This document shows, piece by piece, positions 16,026-24,721 of a stretch of 64,000 bases of DNA. The position numbers and the translations under genes are program-made. Origin of the DNA: Sinomonas albida (GTDB taxonomy: Bacteria > Actinomycetota > Actinomycetes > Actinomycetales > Micrococcaceae); NCBI RefSeq assembly GCF_004919045.1, contig NZ_SWDW01000001.1, positions 248,001 to 312,000 on the forward strand, in the 5' to 3' direction. The notes under the pieces are model-generated. The model made no database searches. It saw only the letters and a program-made list of their open reading frames with translations, and had not been told where the DNA came from. Each line of letters opens with the position of its first letter. Position 1 is the first letter of the stretch.

Positions 16026-17957
16026 ATGCCCGAGAAGCTCCAGCCATTCCTCCATGAACTCGAGATCGTGTTCCGCGCGCCGACGCAGGCGTGGTCTGAT
16101 CGGGACGGGCAGATCCGGGCCGGCGTGCCGGGGCATCCCACAGTCCAGGGCGTCATGCACTCCGACGTCCGCGTGCTGAGCGAGGCCGTCCTCGAGGTGG
16201 CTGGCCAAGAACCCGAGCCGGCCGGCTCGTGGCGCGAGGGCGGCGCCTTGACGGTCGTCGCGCTCCCGCGGATCGTCGACGGACCGGGCGGGGACCCGAC
16301 AGCCCGGGTCACGCGCACCCGCCGCGTCGAGCCTAGCTCCATGACGGAAGATCTCGAGTTCGCGTGCGCCACGGACCAGCCCCTCACCGCCGAGTTCACG
16401 CTGCACCTCGCGGCGGACATGGTCCCCATGCAGATTGTCCGCTCGGGCGGCTCGACGGATGCCGTCCCCGCCAGGCTGACCGAAAGAGGGCTCACGTGGA
16501 CCGCGGAGGAGGTGACCGCCGTCGTCGAGGCGCCGGACGCCGCCGTCGACCTCTCGGATCCCGCCCACCCCGTGCTGTCGTGGACGCTCACGGCGGCTCC
16601 CGGGAAGCCGGCCCGCGCCTCGTGGCGACTCGCTGCGGAGGACGCGATCGCCGCCGTCGTCGGTGCACCCGGTGAGGCGCCGCTCGCGTGGCGCGACCGC
16701 GCGGGGACGCGCCAGCCTGCGGACGTGCGCCTTGGCCGCTTCCTCGAGCAGTCGCTGCTCGACCTCGACGGACTGCGGATGTCGCTGCCCAAGCTGCCAG
16801 GGTGCGAGTTCCTCGGTGCGGGGGCCCCGTGGTACTTCACGCTGTTCGGGCGCGACGCGCTGTGGGCGGCGCGTTTCCTCCTGCCGCTCGGCACCGAGAT
16901 GGCCGAGGGCACGCTCACGGTGCTTGCCTCGTACCAGGGGACGAAGGCCAACGCCGAGGCGGAGGAGGAGCCGGGCAAGATCATGCACGAGCTGCGTCGC
17001 ACCGGGCTCACTCTCCACGACGAGAAGATCAGCCTCCCGCCCATCTACTACGGCACGGTGGACGCGACGCCGCTCTGGCTCTGCCTCCTCTACGACGCGT
17101 GGCGTGCCGGCATGCCCGTCGACGCGGTCGAGCGCCTCCTCCCGAGCGCCGAGCGCGCCCTCGCGTGGGTGGCCGCCGGCGTCCGCGAGGGCTACCTCAA
17201 GTACCTCGACACGACCGGCCACGGGCTCGCGAACCAGGGCTGGAAGGACTCCGCGGATTCGGTCCAGTTCCGCGACGGCGAGCTCGCGAAGGGGTCCATC
17301 TCGCTGTGCGAGGTCCAGGCCTACGCCCACGAGGCGCTCGTGCACGGCGCGGAGCTGCTCGAGGCGTTCGGCAGCGCGGGGACCGCCTCGGACGGCACGT
17401 CGCCGGTCCAGCTCCGCGACGCCGCGGCCGGCTTGGCCGCGCGGTTCCGGGCGGATTTCTGGCTACGGGACGAGTTGGGCCCGTACGTGGCGATCGCGCT
17501 CGACGGAGACGGCACGCCCGTGGACACCGCGACCTCGAACATGGGGCACCTGCTCGGGACGGGGCTCCTGAGCGCCGAGGAGGAGGCGATCGTCGCGCGG
17601 CGGCTTGTGGACCCCGAGCTCGACTCGGGCTACGGGCTCCGGACACTCGCGACGTCGAGCGCGGGGTACTGGCCACTCAAGTACCACGGCGGCTCGGTCT
17701 GGGCCCACGACACCGCGATTGCGATTCGCGGCCTCGCCGCGTCCGGCCATCGGGCCGAGGCCGCCCAGCTCGCGGAGGGGCTGCTCAAGGCCGCGGAGTC
17801 GTTCGGGTACCGGATGCCGGAGCTCCACTCCGGCGACCCCGCCGCGGGGGAGGGCCGCGCCGCCCGGGCCGTCCCGTACCCCACGGCCTGCCGGCCGCAG
17901 GCGTGGTCGGCGGCCTCCGCCGTCGTGATCGCGGATGTGCTCGGCGAGCTCGGCTGA
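16026..17957 (+). CDS. glycogen debranching / amylo-alpha-1,6-glucosidase family protein
   Basis: A 643-residue protein of the two-domain type. The N-terminal beta domain (about 1-230) has the HSDVRVLSEAVLEVAG segment of glycogen debranching N-terminal domains. The C-terminal part is an (alpha/alpha)6 barrel with YFTLFGRDALWAARFLLPLG, SLPPIYYGTVDATPLWLCLL and NQGWKDSADSVQFRDG, the acidic motifs of GH15/GH63-like amyloglucosidases. No GH13 transferase domain is present, so it is a debranching-related glucosidase rather than a full GlgX. The start MPEKLQPF at 16026 is preferred to a GTG/ATG further upstream that would run into the operators. It is predicted to be controlled by the divergent LacI regulator. 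Confidence 0.85.
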   Translation: MPEKLQPFLHELEIVFRAPTQAWSDRDGQIRAGVPGHPTVQGVMHSDVRVLSEAVLEVAGQEPEPAGSWREGGALTVVALPRIVDGPGGDPTARVTRTRRVEPSSMTEDLEFACATDQPLTAEFTLHLAADMVPMQIVRSGGSTDAVPARLTERGLTWTAEEVTAVVEAPDAAVDLSDPAHPVLSWTLTAAPGKPARASWRLAAEDAIAAVVGAPGEAPLAWRDRAGTRQPADVRLGRFLEQSLLDLDGLRMSLPKLPGCEFLGAGAPWYFTLFGRDALWAARFLLPLGTEMAEGTLTVLASYQGTKANAEAEEEPGKIMHELRRTGLTLHDEKISLPPIYYGTVDATPLWLCLLYDAWRAGMPVDAVERLLPSAERALAWVAAGVREGYLKYLDTTGHGLANQGWKDSADSVQFRDGELAKGSISLCEVQAYAHEALVHGAELLEAFGSAGTASDGTSPVQLRDAAAGLAARFRADFWLRDELGPYVAIALDGDGTPVDTATSNMGHLLGTGLLSAEEEAIVARRLVDPELDSGYGLRTLATSSAGYWPLKYHGGSVWAHDTAIAIRGLAASGHRAEAAQLAEGLLKAAESFGYRMPELHSGDPAAGEGRAARAVPYPTACRPQAWSAASAVVIADVLGELG

Positions 17958-17973
17958 GCTTGCGCCGCTGGCG

Positions 17974-18860
17974 TCGGCGGCTCCCTCGGGGCCTCGGCGC
18001 GGATTTCGACCTTTGTTGAGACGCCATGACGGCGTGTCGCGGTGCGACACGCCGTTCTGGGCTGAATCAGGTGGCCAATCAAGGTCGGGAACCGAGGGGT
18101 GGGGCCGCGGCGCCCCGGGAGGGCCGCTGGACGACGGCGCGGCGCGCCTTGGAGGGCAGCCCGACGACGGCGCGGCGCGCCTTGGAGGACAGGCCGACGA
18201 CGGCGGAGGGGGCCGCCGCCGTCGTCGTCGGCTTCCTCGCCGCATCGGCGCGGATTTCGACCTTTGATCAGACGCCGGGACGGCGTGTCGTCGTGCGACA
18301 CGCCGTTCTTGGCTGAGTCTGCTGGCCAATCAAGGTCGGGAACCGCGGGGGTGCCGGCGCGGCGACCCCAGGAGGGCAGCCCGCCTACGCCGCCGCGGCG
18401 ACCCGGGAGGGCTGCCGACGACGGCGACGCGGCGCCCCGGGACGCGGACGACGGCGGGTGGCCGCCGTCGTCGTCGGCTCCCTCGGGGCCTCGGTGCGGA
18501 TTTCGACCTTTGTTGAGGCGCCAGGACGGTGTGTCGCCGTGCGACACGCCGTTCTGGGCCGGATCAGCTGGCCAATGAAGGTCAGGAACCGAGGGGTGGC
18601 GGCGCGGCGCCCCGGGAGGGCAGCCCGACGACGGCGCGGCGCGCCTTGGAGGGCAGCCGGACGACGGCGACGCGGCGCCCCGGGACGCGGACGACGGCGG
18701 AGGGGGCCGCCGCCGTCGTCGTCGGCTTCCTCGCCGCATCGGCGCGGATTTCGACCTTTGTTGAGGCGCCAGAACGGTGTGTCGCCGTGCGACACGCCGT
18801 TCTTGGCTGAGTCTGCTGGCCAATCAAGGTCGCGAACCGAGGGGTGGCGGCGCGCTTTGG
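17974..18860. repeat. four tandem copies of a ~250-bp GC-rich unit with internal hairpins
   Basis: The marker GCGCGGATTTCGACCTTTG (or close variant) recurs at about 17996, 18248, 18493 and 18741, giving a period of 246-252 bases. Each copy then carries an 11-bp stem, such as CGGCGTGTCGC/GCGACACGCCG with a 3-base loop, followed by TGGCCAATCAAGGTCGGGAAC and a variable block of GACGACGGCGG-type elements. The array fills the gap between the converging debranching and nagB genes, and degenerate GACGACGGC elements continue to about 19040. Many open frames cross it, but they are by-products of the composition. Likely role: transcription end or a structural repeat; it is not a known mobile element. 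Confidence 0.85.
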
Positions 18861-19044
18861 AGGGCAACCGGGACGACCGCGGCGCGGCGGCCCGGGAGGG
18901 CAGCCCGCCGACGACGGCGCGGCGCGCCTTGGAGGACAGGCCGACGACGGCGGGTGACCGCCGCCGACGGCGGAGCGGCGCGCCCTGGTGGCCGCGGACG
19001 ACGGCGGCGCGGCGCCCCGGCGGCCCGCCGACGACGGCGGTGGC

Positions 19045-19824
19045 TCAGTACCGCTGCCAGGCCGGCTTCTGCGCGTGGGTGTATTGGTAGTACTCAGTGT
19101 GCTCGAGGCGGGAGGCCGCCGCGGCGTCGACCAGCACGGTGGTGTGCGGGTGGAGCTGGAGCGCCGAGGCGGGGCAGTTGGCCGCGATCGGGCCCTCGAC
19201 CGCCGCGGCGATCGCGAGCGCCTTCGGCTCCCCGAGGCCCAGGAGGAGCAGGTGCCGCGCCTCGCGAATGGTCCCGAGACCCTGCGTGATGACGTGATGC
19301 GGCACCTCGTCGATACTCGGGAAGAACCGCGCGTTGTCCCGACGGGTCTGCTCCGTGAGGGTCTTGATCCGGGTGCGCGACGCGAGCGAGGACATCGGCT
19401 CGTTGAAGCCGATGTGCCCATCAGTGCCGATCCCGAGCAGCTGCACGTCGACGCCGCCGGCGGCCGCGATCTCGGCGTCGTACCGCAACGCCTCCTGCTC
19501 GGGGTCCTCGGCCTGACCGTCGATGCTGCGCACCGCGCCGTCGGCAAAGTCGACGCTGTCCGTGAACTCGCGCCGGATCACCGAGCGGTAGGACTCCGGG
19601 TGGTCTGCGGGGAGGCCGAGGTACTCGTCGAGGGTGAAGGCCTGCGCGTCGGCGAAGGAGAGCCCCTCCTCGCGGTGGCGCCGGATGAGTTCCCGGTACG
19701 TGCCGAGCGGGGTCGAGCCGGTTGCGAGCCCGAGGACCGCCGGACCCCTCTCGACGCGGGCTTGGATGATGCCCGCGGCCGCGTTGGCCACGGCGTCGGC
19801 GTCGGGCAGGACGATGATCTCCAT
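19045..19824 (-). CDS. nagB: glucosamine-6-phosphate deaminase
   Basis: A 259-residue protein with the NagB signature throughout: [17 protein letters not shown] (phosphate loop), [17 protein letters not shown] (catalytic Asp of TLDEY), [15 protein letters not shown] (DGHIGFNEP, with the ring-opening His and Glu) and [20 protein letters not shown]. It converts glucosamine-6-phosphate to fructose-6-phosphate and ammonia, feeding amino sugars into glycolysis. Length matches the hexameric enzymes. It is last in a minus-strand row behind the PTS IIC gene, and the divergently placed GntR regulator and a dre-like operator suggest control by amino-sugar phosphate. No nagA lies nearby. Confidence 0.96.
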   Translation of the reverse strand: MEIIVLPDADAVANAAAGIIQARVERGPAVLGLATGSTPLGTYRELIRRHREEGLSFADAQAFTLDEYLGLPADHPESYRSVIRREFTDSVDFADGAVRSIDGQAEDPEQEALRYDAEIAAAGGVDVQLLGIGTDGHIGFNEPMSSLASRTRIKTLTEQTRRDNARFFPSIDEVPHHVITQGLGTIREARHLLLLGLGEPKALAIAAAVEGPIAANCPASALQLHPHTTVLVDAAAASRLEHTEYYQYTHAQKPAWQRY

Positions 19825-19855
19825 GCGTGGTCTCCTGGTGTGGGCGGGTCTGGGG

Positions 19856-19864
19856 CTGGTCTAG
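19856..19864. promoter_or_regulatory. possible half dre site upstream of nagB
   Basis: CTGGTCTAG matches one half of the consensus for DasR/NagR-type regulators, but the second half is degenerate (CGCTGG). It lies about 35 bases before the nagB start. Confidence 0.25.
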
Positions 19865-19936
19865 CGCTGGTCTGCTGGCGGCTCCGGGCACGACGCCGGG
19901 CCCGCGGTCGGCGGGCCCGGCTCAGCCTGGCTGGGG

Positions 19937-21187
19937 CTACTTCGCGGGCTCGGTCTCGACCGAGACCTCGTCGTCCTCGCGCCCGGGCGTCTTGAGGTTC
20001 CAGCGCTTGATGACGAACGAGAACAGGAAGTAGTAGATCGCCCCGTAAACCACGCCGATCGGGATGAGCAGCCACGCGTTCTGCGCCTTGCCGAAGTTCA
20101 GGATGTAGTCGATGAGGCCCGCGGAGAACGTGAAGCCGTCGTGGATGCCCAAGAGGTTGACGAGGGCCAGGGACGTGCCCGTGAGGACGGCGTGGATGAT
20201 GTAGAGCGGGAACGCGACGAACATGAACGAGTACTCGATGGGCTCGGTGATGCCCGTGAGGAACGCGGTCAGCGCGGTCGAGAGCATGATGCCGCCCACG
20301 ATCTTCTTCTGCGAGGGCTTCGCGTGGCGCCAGATCGCGAAGGCGGCGGCCGGGAGGCCGAACATCATGATGGGGAAGAATCCGGTCATGAACGTTCCCG
20401 CGCTGGGGTCGCCGGCGAAGAAGCGGTTGAGGTCGCCTCGGACCAGGGTTCCGGACGCGTCCGTGTAACCCCCGATGAGGAACCAGACCACCGAGTTGAG
20501 GATGTGGTGGAGGCCCGCGGGGATGAGCATGCGGTTCGCGAAGCCGTAGATGCCGCCGCCGATCACGGTGTTCGAGGCCACGGCCTGGCCGACCCAGGAG
20601 AGGGCCGCGTTGAAGAGCGGGTACAGGAACGAGAGGACGACGCCGATCACGAGGCTCGTCACGGACGTCAGGATCGGCACGAGGCGGCGGCCGGAGAAGA
20701 AGCCGAGGAAGTCGGGGAGCTTGGTCCGGTAGAACCGCTGCCAGAGGCCGGCTGAGATCAGGCCCACGATGATGCCGGCGAGGACGCCGTAGTTGATGAC
20801 CGCGGGCTTGCCGGCGGGATCGGTCTGGCCCGCGAGGACCACGGGGCTCATGGCCTTGAAGACCCCGTCGATGACCATGTACCCGACCACCGCGGCGAGC
20901 GCCGTGGAGCCGTCCGACTTCTTGGCCCAGCCGATCGCGATGCCCACCGCGAAGATGAGCGGGAGCCACGTGAAGACCGCGTTGCCGGCGGCGGAGATCA
21001 CCGACGCGCCGGCAGCGAAGCCCGGGATCGCGCCGAGCAGATCAGCCTGGCCGAGGCGCAGGAGGATGCCGGCGGCGGGGAGGACCGCAATCGGCAGCAT
21101 GAGAGTGCGGCCCAGCCGCTGGAGGGTGGCGAAGACCGCGTTCGGCTTCTTCTCGCCGGCCAGGACGGCCGCATCAGAGGTAGACAT
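19937..21187 (-). CDS. PTS system EIIC component, glucose/N-acetylglucosamine family
   Basis: A 416-residue polytopic transporter subunit with the conserved segments RTLMLPIAVLPAAGILLRLG, MVIDGVFKAMSPV, PAGLHHILNSVVWF (the GLHH sugar-site motif), and ITEPIEYSFMFVAFPLYIIHA (with the essential ITEP motif). It carries the permease domain only: there is no EIIB Cys box and no EIIA, so phosphate must come from separate proteins encoded elsewhere. Sequence and neighbourhood (nagB, GntR/NagR-like regulator) favour N-acetylglucosamine over glucose. The start at 21187 was chosen because upstream residues run into the operator region. Confidence 0.9.
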   Translation of the reverse strand: MSTSDAAVLAGEKKPNAVFATLQRLGRTLMLPIAVLPAAGILLRLGQADLLGAIPGFAAGASVISAAGNAVFTWLPLIFAVGIAIGWAKKSDGSTALAAVVGYMVIDGVFKAMSPVVLAGQTDPAGKPAVINYGVLAGIIVGLISAGLWQRFYRTKLPDFLGFFSGRRLVPILTSVTSLVIGVVLSFLYPLFNAALSWVGQAVASNTVIGGGIYGFANRMLIPAGLHHILNSVVWFLIGGYTDASGTLVRGDLNRFFAGDPSAGTFMTGFFPIMMFGLPAAAFAIWRHAKPSQKKIVGGIMLSTALTAFLTGITEPIEYSFMFVAFPLYIIHAVLTGTSLALVNLLGIHDGFTFSAGLIDYILNFGKAQNAWLLIPIGVVYGAIYYFLFSFVIKRWNLKTPGREDDEVSVETEPAK

Positions 21188-21247
21188 CGCATGCACCTTT
21201 GCGTGGATCGAGGGAGCTAGGAAACCCGACCAAAACGTCAGGTAATG

Positions 21248-21263
21248 TCTGGTTATGACCAGT
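21248..21263. promoter_or_regulatory. dre-like operator for the GntR regulator
   Basis: TCTGGTTATGACCAGT is an inverted repeat (CTGGT...ACCAG) that matches most positions of the DasR/NagR consensus ACTGGTCTAGACCAGT. It lies 60 bases upstream of the PTS IIC start, next to the gntR gene. Confidence 0.6.
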
Positions 21264-21349
21264 TCAGTGTGATGTGTGCCGCGGCCTCGTGTCAAGGGGT
21301 GTCCCGACAGGCCGTCCAGCGCGCTCCGGACCCTGCGGCCCGGGCAGGA

Positions 21350-22096
21350 TCAGAGCCGGACTTCCATGCTCAGGGCGTAGCGGTCCGAGCGGTACCACGA
21401 GCGTGCGTGCTCGATCGCGATCTCCCCGGAGAACGAGGTCCGGTCGAAGAACAGCACAGGCGTGCCCTCGTCGGTGCCCAGCAGCACCGCGACGTCCGCC
21501 GGCGCCGCCTCGGCCCGCACGGTCTGCCGGGCGCGGTCTATCTGGTGCCCGAGGTCCGCCGAGAGCGCGCGATAGATCGACCCGGTGAGATCGATCTCGA
21601 GCAGGCCCGCGGCATAGGTGGCGCCGTACCACGCGTCGTCCACGCTCACCGGGCGCCCGTCCGCGAGGCGCAGGCGGCGCACGTGGATCGCCTCGGTGCC
21701 CCGCGCGAGGCCGAGCGCGGCCGCGGTGTCCGGCGGCGCCGTCGTCCGTTCGGCGGCGAGGACCACCGTGCTGGGGGTGAGGCCTTGGGCCTCGATTTCC
21801 TGCGTGAAGGAGGCGAGGTGGAGGGTGGACTGTACGGGGGCGTCGGCCACGAACGTGCCCTTGCCGGGCACGCGGACCAAATGGCCTTCCGTGACAAGCC
21901 GCCCGATCGCGGCCCGGACCGTGATCCGGCTGACTCCGTACGCGTCCATGAGTGCCCGCTCGCTGGGGAGCAGCGCGCCCGGCGCGAGTTCATCCGTGGC
22001 GAGCCGGAGGACGATGGTCCGGAGCTGCTCGTGCTTGGGCACGGGGCTGTCGCTCAGTACGGACGACGGCGGCAACGCCTCATGCGATCCGCTCAC
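21350..22096 (-). CDS. GntR/HutC-family regulator, DasR/NagR-like
   Basis: A 248-residue regulator with an N-terminal winged helix (PKHEQLRTIVLRLATDELAPGALLPSERALMDAYGVSRITVRAAI; key part LLPSERALMDAYGVSRITVR) and a C-terminal UTRA effector domain (ATEAIHVRRLRLADGRPVSVDDAWYGATYA, ending in SWYRSDRYALSMEVRL). UTRA members of this type bind amino-sugar phosphates such as GlcN-6-P. I place the start at the GTG 22096 because GGAGG sits six bases ahead of it; an ATG at 22180 would add 28 residues without support. It is next to a dre-like site and the PTS IIC/nagB pair, so its regulon probably includes them. Confidence 0.9.
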   Translation of the reverse strand: MSGSHEALPPSSVLSDSPVPKHEQLRTIVLRLATDELAPGALLPSERALMDAYGVSRITVRAAIGRLVTEGHLVRVPGKGTFVADAPVQSTLHLASFTQEIEAQGLTPSTVVLAAERTTAPPDTAAALGLARGTEAIHVRRLRLADGRPVSVDDAWYGATYAAGLLEIDLTGSIYRALSADLGHQIDRARQTVRAEAAPADVAVLLGTDEGTPVLFFDRTSFSGEIAIEHARSWYRSDRYALSMEVRL

Positions 22097-22228
22097 CCGA
22101 GCCTCCGCTCCCTTGTGCGTACCAGCGGACGAACCCGTGGTCGGGATCTGTCCCGCGTGGTTCGATCCAGTCAGTACCATCGTAGGGCACGCTACCCTAG
22201 GCGGAGGCACGATCCCCAAGGAGGCCGC

Positions 22229-22900
22229 GTGAGCGCGACGACCCTGACCGCGCGTGCGGTCCTGCTCGACATGGACGGGACCCTCGTGAACTCGGACGCC
22301 GTGGTGGAACGCGTGTGGCGGCGCTGGGCCGCGCGCCACTCGCTGGACCCCACGAACGTCCTCTCCGTGGTCCACGGCCGGCAGGGCCACCTGAGCATGG
22401 CGATGCTCCTCCCGGAGCGGCCCGTCGAGGAGAACCTCGCGGAGAACGCGACGATGCTCGCCGAGGAGAGCTCCGACGTCGACGGTGTCGTCGCCGTCCC
22501 GGGCGCGCCCGCCCTCCTCGAGGCGCTCGTCGGCGCGCCGCACGCGCTCGTGACGTCCGCCGACGACACGCTGGCCCGCGTGCGCATGGGGGCCGCAGGG
22601 CTCCCGCTCCCGCCCCTTCTCATCACGGCCGAGCTCGTTGCGGCGAGCAAGCCCGACCCCGAGGGCTTCCTCATGGCCGCCTCGCAGCTCGGCGTGGATC
22701 CCGCCGAGTGCCTCGTGCTCGAGGACTCCGAGGCGGGGATCATCGCGGGCCTCGCCGCCGGCATGCGCGTGCTCGGAGTGGGGCCGCGCGCCGCGGCCTT
22801 CGGCCCCACGCACCACGCGCCGGACCTCACGGGCATCACCGTCGAGTACGTCCCGGGCGGCGGGATCAGCCTCACGGTGCCGCACCCGGCCGTCCCGTAG
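22229..22900 (+). CDS. HAD-superfamily sugar-phosphate phosphatase-like protein
   Basis: A 223-residue HAD enzyme. Motif I is VLLDMDGTLVNSD (nucleophile and acid Asp), motif II is HALVTSADD, motif III is the Lys of ASKPDPEGFLMAA, and motif IV is CLVLEDSEAGIIAGLAAGM. The cap region matches small phosphoglycolate/sugar-phosphate phosphatases such as the YfbT/GPP type. The GTG start has AAGGAGG eight bases upstream. It is divergent from the GntR gene and next to the amino-sugar cluster, so a role in dephosphorylating excess sugar phosphate is plausible but not shown. The stop is only four bases from the converging gene. Confidence 0.85.
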   Translation: MSATTLTARAVLLDMDGTLVNSDAVVERVWRRWAARHSLDPTNVLSVVHGRQGHLSMAMLLPERPVEENLAENATMLAEESSDVDGVVAVPGAPALLEALVGAPHALVTSADDTLARVRMGAAGLPLPPLLITAELVAASKPDPEGFLMAASQLGVDPAECLVLEDSEAGIIAGLAAGMRVLGVGPRAAAFGPTHHAPDLTGITVEYVPGGGISLTVPHPAVP

Positions 22901-22904
22901 CGCC

Positions 22905-23405
22905 CTAGGAGCGCGCGGCGAGCACCTGCTCCCGAAGGATGTCCGCGTGGCCGCAGTGCTGGGCGAGTTCGCGCAGCATGTGCAGGTACACCCATCGCAG
23001 GGGGAGCGGCCCGCGGCGGTTGCCGAGCACCTCTTCGTCGAGCGTGTAGCCGGCGGCAGCGCTCCGCGAGGCCTCGCAGGCCGCTTCGTGGGCCGCCTGG
23101 ACGGAGGCGATCGTGTCCTCGCTGTCGAGGGCGAACGATTCGTCGGGGGTTGCGGGAATGCCGATCTCCCGGCGCGAGCGGAGCGTGATCGCCTCGTCGA
23201 ACCACACCTTCTCGACGAACGTCGCGTGCTTCACGAGACCCAGGAGCGTGGTCCGCGACGGCACGAGCCGCGCGCGTGCCTCGTCCTCGGTGAGCCCGTC
23301 GAGGCACGCGCGCAGGGCGGCCCGATGCTCGTCGAGGAACGTCTCGAACTGGGTCCGGAGGTCGGCGTGGAAGGACTCGCGGTCCATGCTCGGCATCGTG
23401 GTCAT
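22905..23405 (-). CDS. DinB-like / DUF664 protein (possible mycothiol-dependent enzyme)
   Basis: About 166 residues. The helical bundle begins MDRESFHADLRTQFETFLDEHRAALRACLDGL, and TTLLGLVKHATFVEKVWF supplies the first metal His of the DinB fold, while RWVYLHMLRELAQHCGHADILREQV supplies the other two. This HxxxW/HxxxH layout belongs to the DUF664 branch, known in actinobacteria as mycothiol- or bacillithiol-type transferases that act in detoxification. Here the function is inferred by family only. It overlaps nothing and lies eleven bases beyond the monooxygenase stop, so the two may be one transcript. Confidence 0.8.
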   Translation of the reverse strand: MTTMPSMDRESFHADLRTQFETFLDEHRAALRACLDGLTEDEARARLVPSRTTLLGLVKHATFVEKVWFDEAITLRSRREIGIPATPDESFALDSEDTIASVQAAHEAACEASRSAAAGYTLDEEVLGNRRGPLPLRWVYLHMLRELAQHCGHADILREQVLAARS

Positions 23406-23415
23406 GGCCCGGAGT

Positions 23416-24717
23416 CTAGCGGCGCGCCCAGCGGGGCGCGTGCTCGGGGAGCGGCCCCACGCCGATGAAGCGAGCGGGGACAGCCTGAAGCGCCGGGAAC
23501 CGCTCGAGGAGGCGGAGCGGGAGCGGCAGCTCGTCGTCAGCCGGCCCGGCGGGGCCGGCGAAGGCGTCCTCGTCCAGAATCCGGCCGACCACCCCACGGT
23601 GTGCGCCCTGCTGGAATCCCTGCACGAGCACCGTGGGCCACCATCGCCGTCGCTGCACGCTCTGCAGGGCCGACTCGGGCACGGGTCCGCCGCGCTGGAG
23701 CGCCGGTTCGAGGATGCGCGCCGCGGCGACCGCGTCCTGGATCGCGAGGTTGATCCCCACGCCGCCCACGGGGCTCATCGCGTGCGCCGCGTCCCCGATC
23801 ACGAGGAGCCCGGGAAGGTGCCAGCGCTCGAGCCGGTCGAGCCTCACCTCGAGCAGCTTTACGTCGTCGAACGACGGCGGGACGTCGCCCAAGCGGTCCG
23901 CGAGCCACGGCTCGAGGGCGGCGAGGCGTGCCCGGAACGCTTCGAGCCCCTCCGCGCGCAGCTTCGCGTCGGCGCCCTTGCGGATGATGTATCCGCACTG
24001 CCAGTACTCTCCGCGGTCGACCATGATGAGGAACTGTCCGCGGGACGCGCGGCCGAAGCCGCCGTCTGGATCGCCCTCGTGGCGCGGGATGCGGAACCAC
24101 CAGACGTCCATCGGCACGCCGAACGCACGCGGCGTGAGGCCCGCGGCGTCGCGGACGGTGGACCAGCGCCCGTCGCACGCGACCACGAGATCGGCCCCGA
24201 GCGTGTGCTCGGCTCCGGTTCGGGCGCCGTCGGCGCGATCCCGCCAGACGACACCGGTGACGCGGCCGCCGCCGGGGGAGTCGCCGTCGTCCGCGGTGGT
24301 CGACGCGCCGTCGCGCAGGAGCCCAGTGACCTCCGCGTTGCGCAGGAGCCGGAAGCCTGGCTCGCGCGCCGCCGCGTCGGCGAGGAGCTCGAGGAGGTCC
24401 CACTGAGGCACGAGCGCGATGTGCGGGTGTGGGCCGTGGAGCCGCGAGAGGTCGCCGATGCGTGCGGTCCCGGAGTCTAGCTGGGCGGCGACCTGGGTGA
24501 TGCGCCGCTGCGGGATGGCCGCGAACGCCGGGCCGAGGCCTAGCTCGTCGAGCAGCGTGAGGGTCGAGGAGTGGACGGTGTCGCCGCGGAAGTCGCGCAG
24601 GAAGTCCGCATGCTTCTCGAGGACGGTGACGGCGATGCCGGCCCTTGCGAGGAGGAGCCCCAGAAACATCCCGGCAGGCCCGCCGCCGGCGATGGCGACG
24701 CGCGTGCGATCGTCCAT
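23416..24717 (-). CDS. FAD-dependent aromatic-type monooxygenase
   Basis: A 433-residue flavoprotein with the dinucleotide motif VAIAGGGPAGMFLGLLLARAG at residues about 7-27, the central DG motif ADLVVACDGRWSTVRDAAG, and the GD motif GLLVIGDAAHAMSPVGGVGINLAIQDA. It is a class A hydroxylase of the PHBH/UbiH type, in which NAD(P)H reduces FAD and oxygen is inserted into a ring or a related compound. Start at 24717 (MDDRTRVAI). Upstream by four bases ends the racemase-family gene. The substrate is unknown, but closeness to the racemase hints at shared nitrogen-ring metabolism; this is inference. Confidence 0.9.
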   Translation of the reverse strand: MDDRTRVAIAGGGPAGMFLGLLLARAGIAVTVLEKHADFLRDFRGDTVHSSTLTLLDELGLGPAFAAIPQRRITQVAAQLDSGTARIGDLSRLHGPHPHIALVPQWDLLELLADAAAREPGFRLLRNAEVTGLLRDGASTTADDGDSPGGGRVTGVVWRDRADGARTGAEHTLGADLVVACDGRWSTVRDAAGLTPRAFGVPMDVWWFRIPRHEGDPDGGFGRASRGQFLIMVDRGEYWQCGYIIRKGADAKLRAEGLEAFRARLAALEPWLADRLGDVPPSFDDVKLLEVRLDRLERWHLPGLLVIGDAAHAMSPVGGVGINLAIQDAVAAARILEPALQRGGPVPESALQSVQRRRWWPTVLVQGFQQGAHRGVVGRILDEDAFAGPAGPADDELPLPLRLLERFPALQAVPARFIGVGPLPEHAPRWARR

Positions 24718-24721
24718 GGCA

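Noticed and set aside
17630-18823. Arg/Ser/Pro-rich open frames across the 250-bp repeats on both strands
   Set aside because: They follow the repeat unit, have no ribosome site or family similarity, and change frame freely; a by-product of GC-rich repeats.
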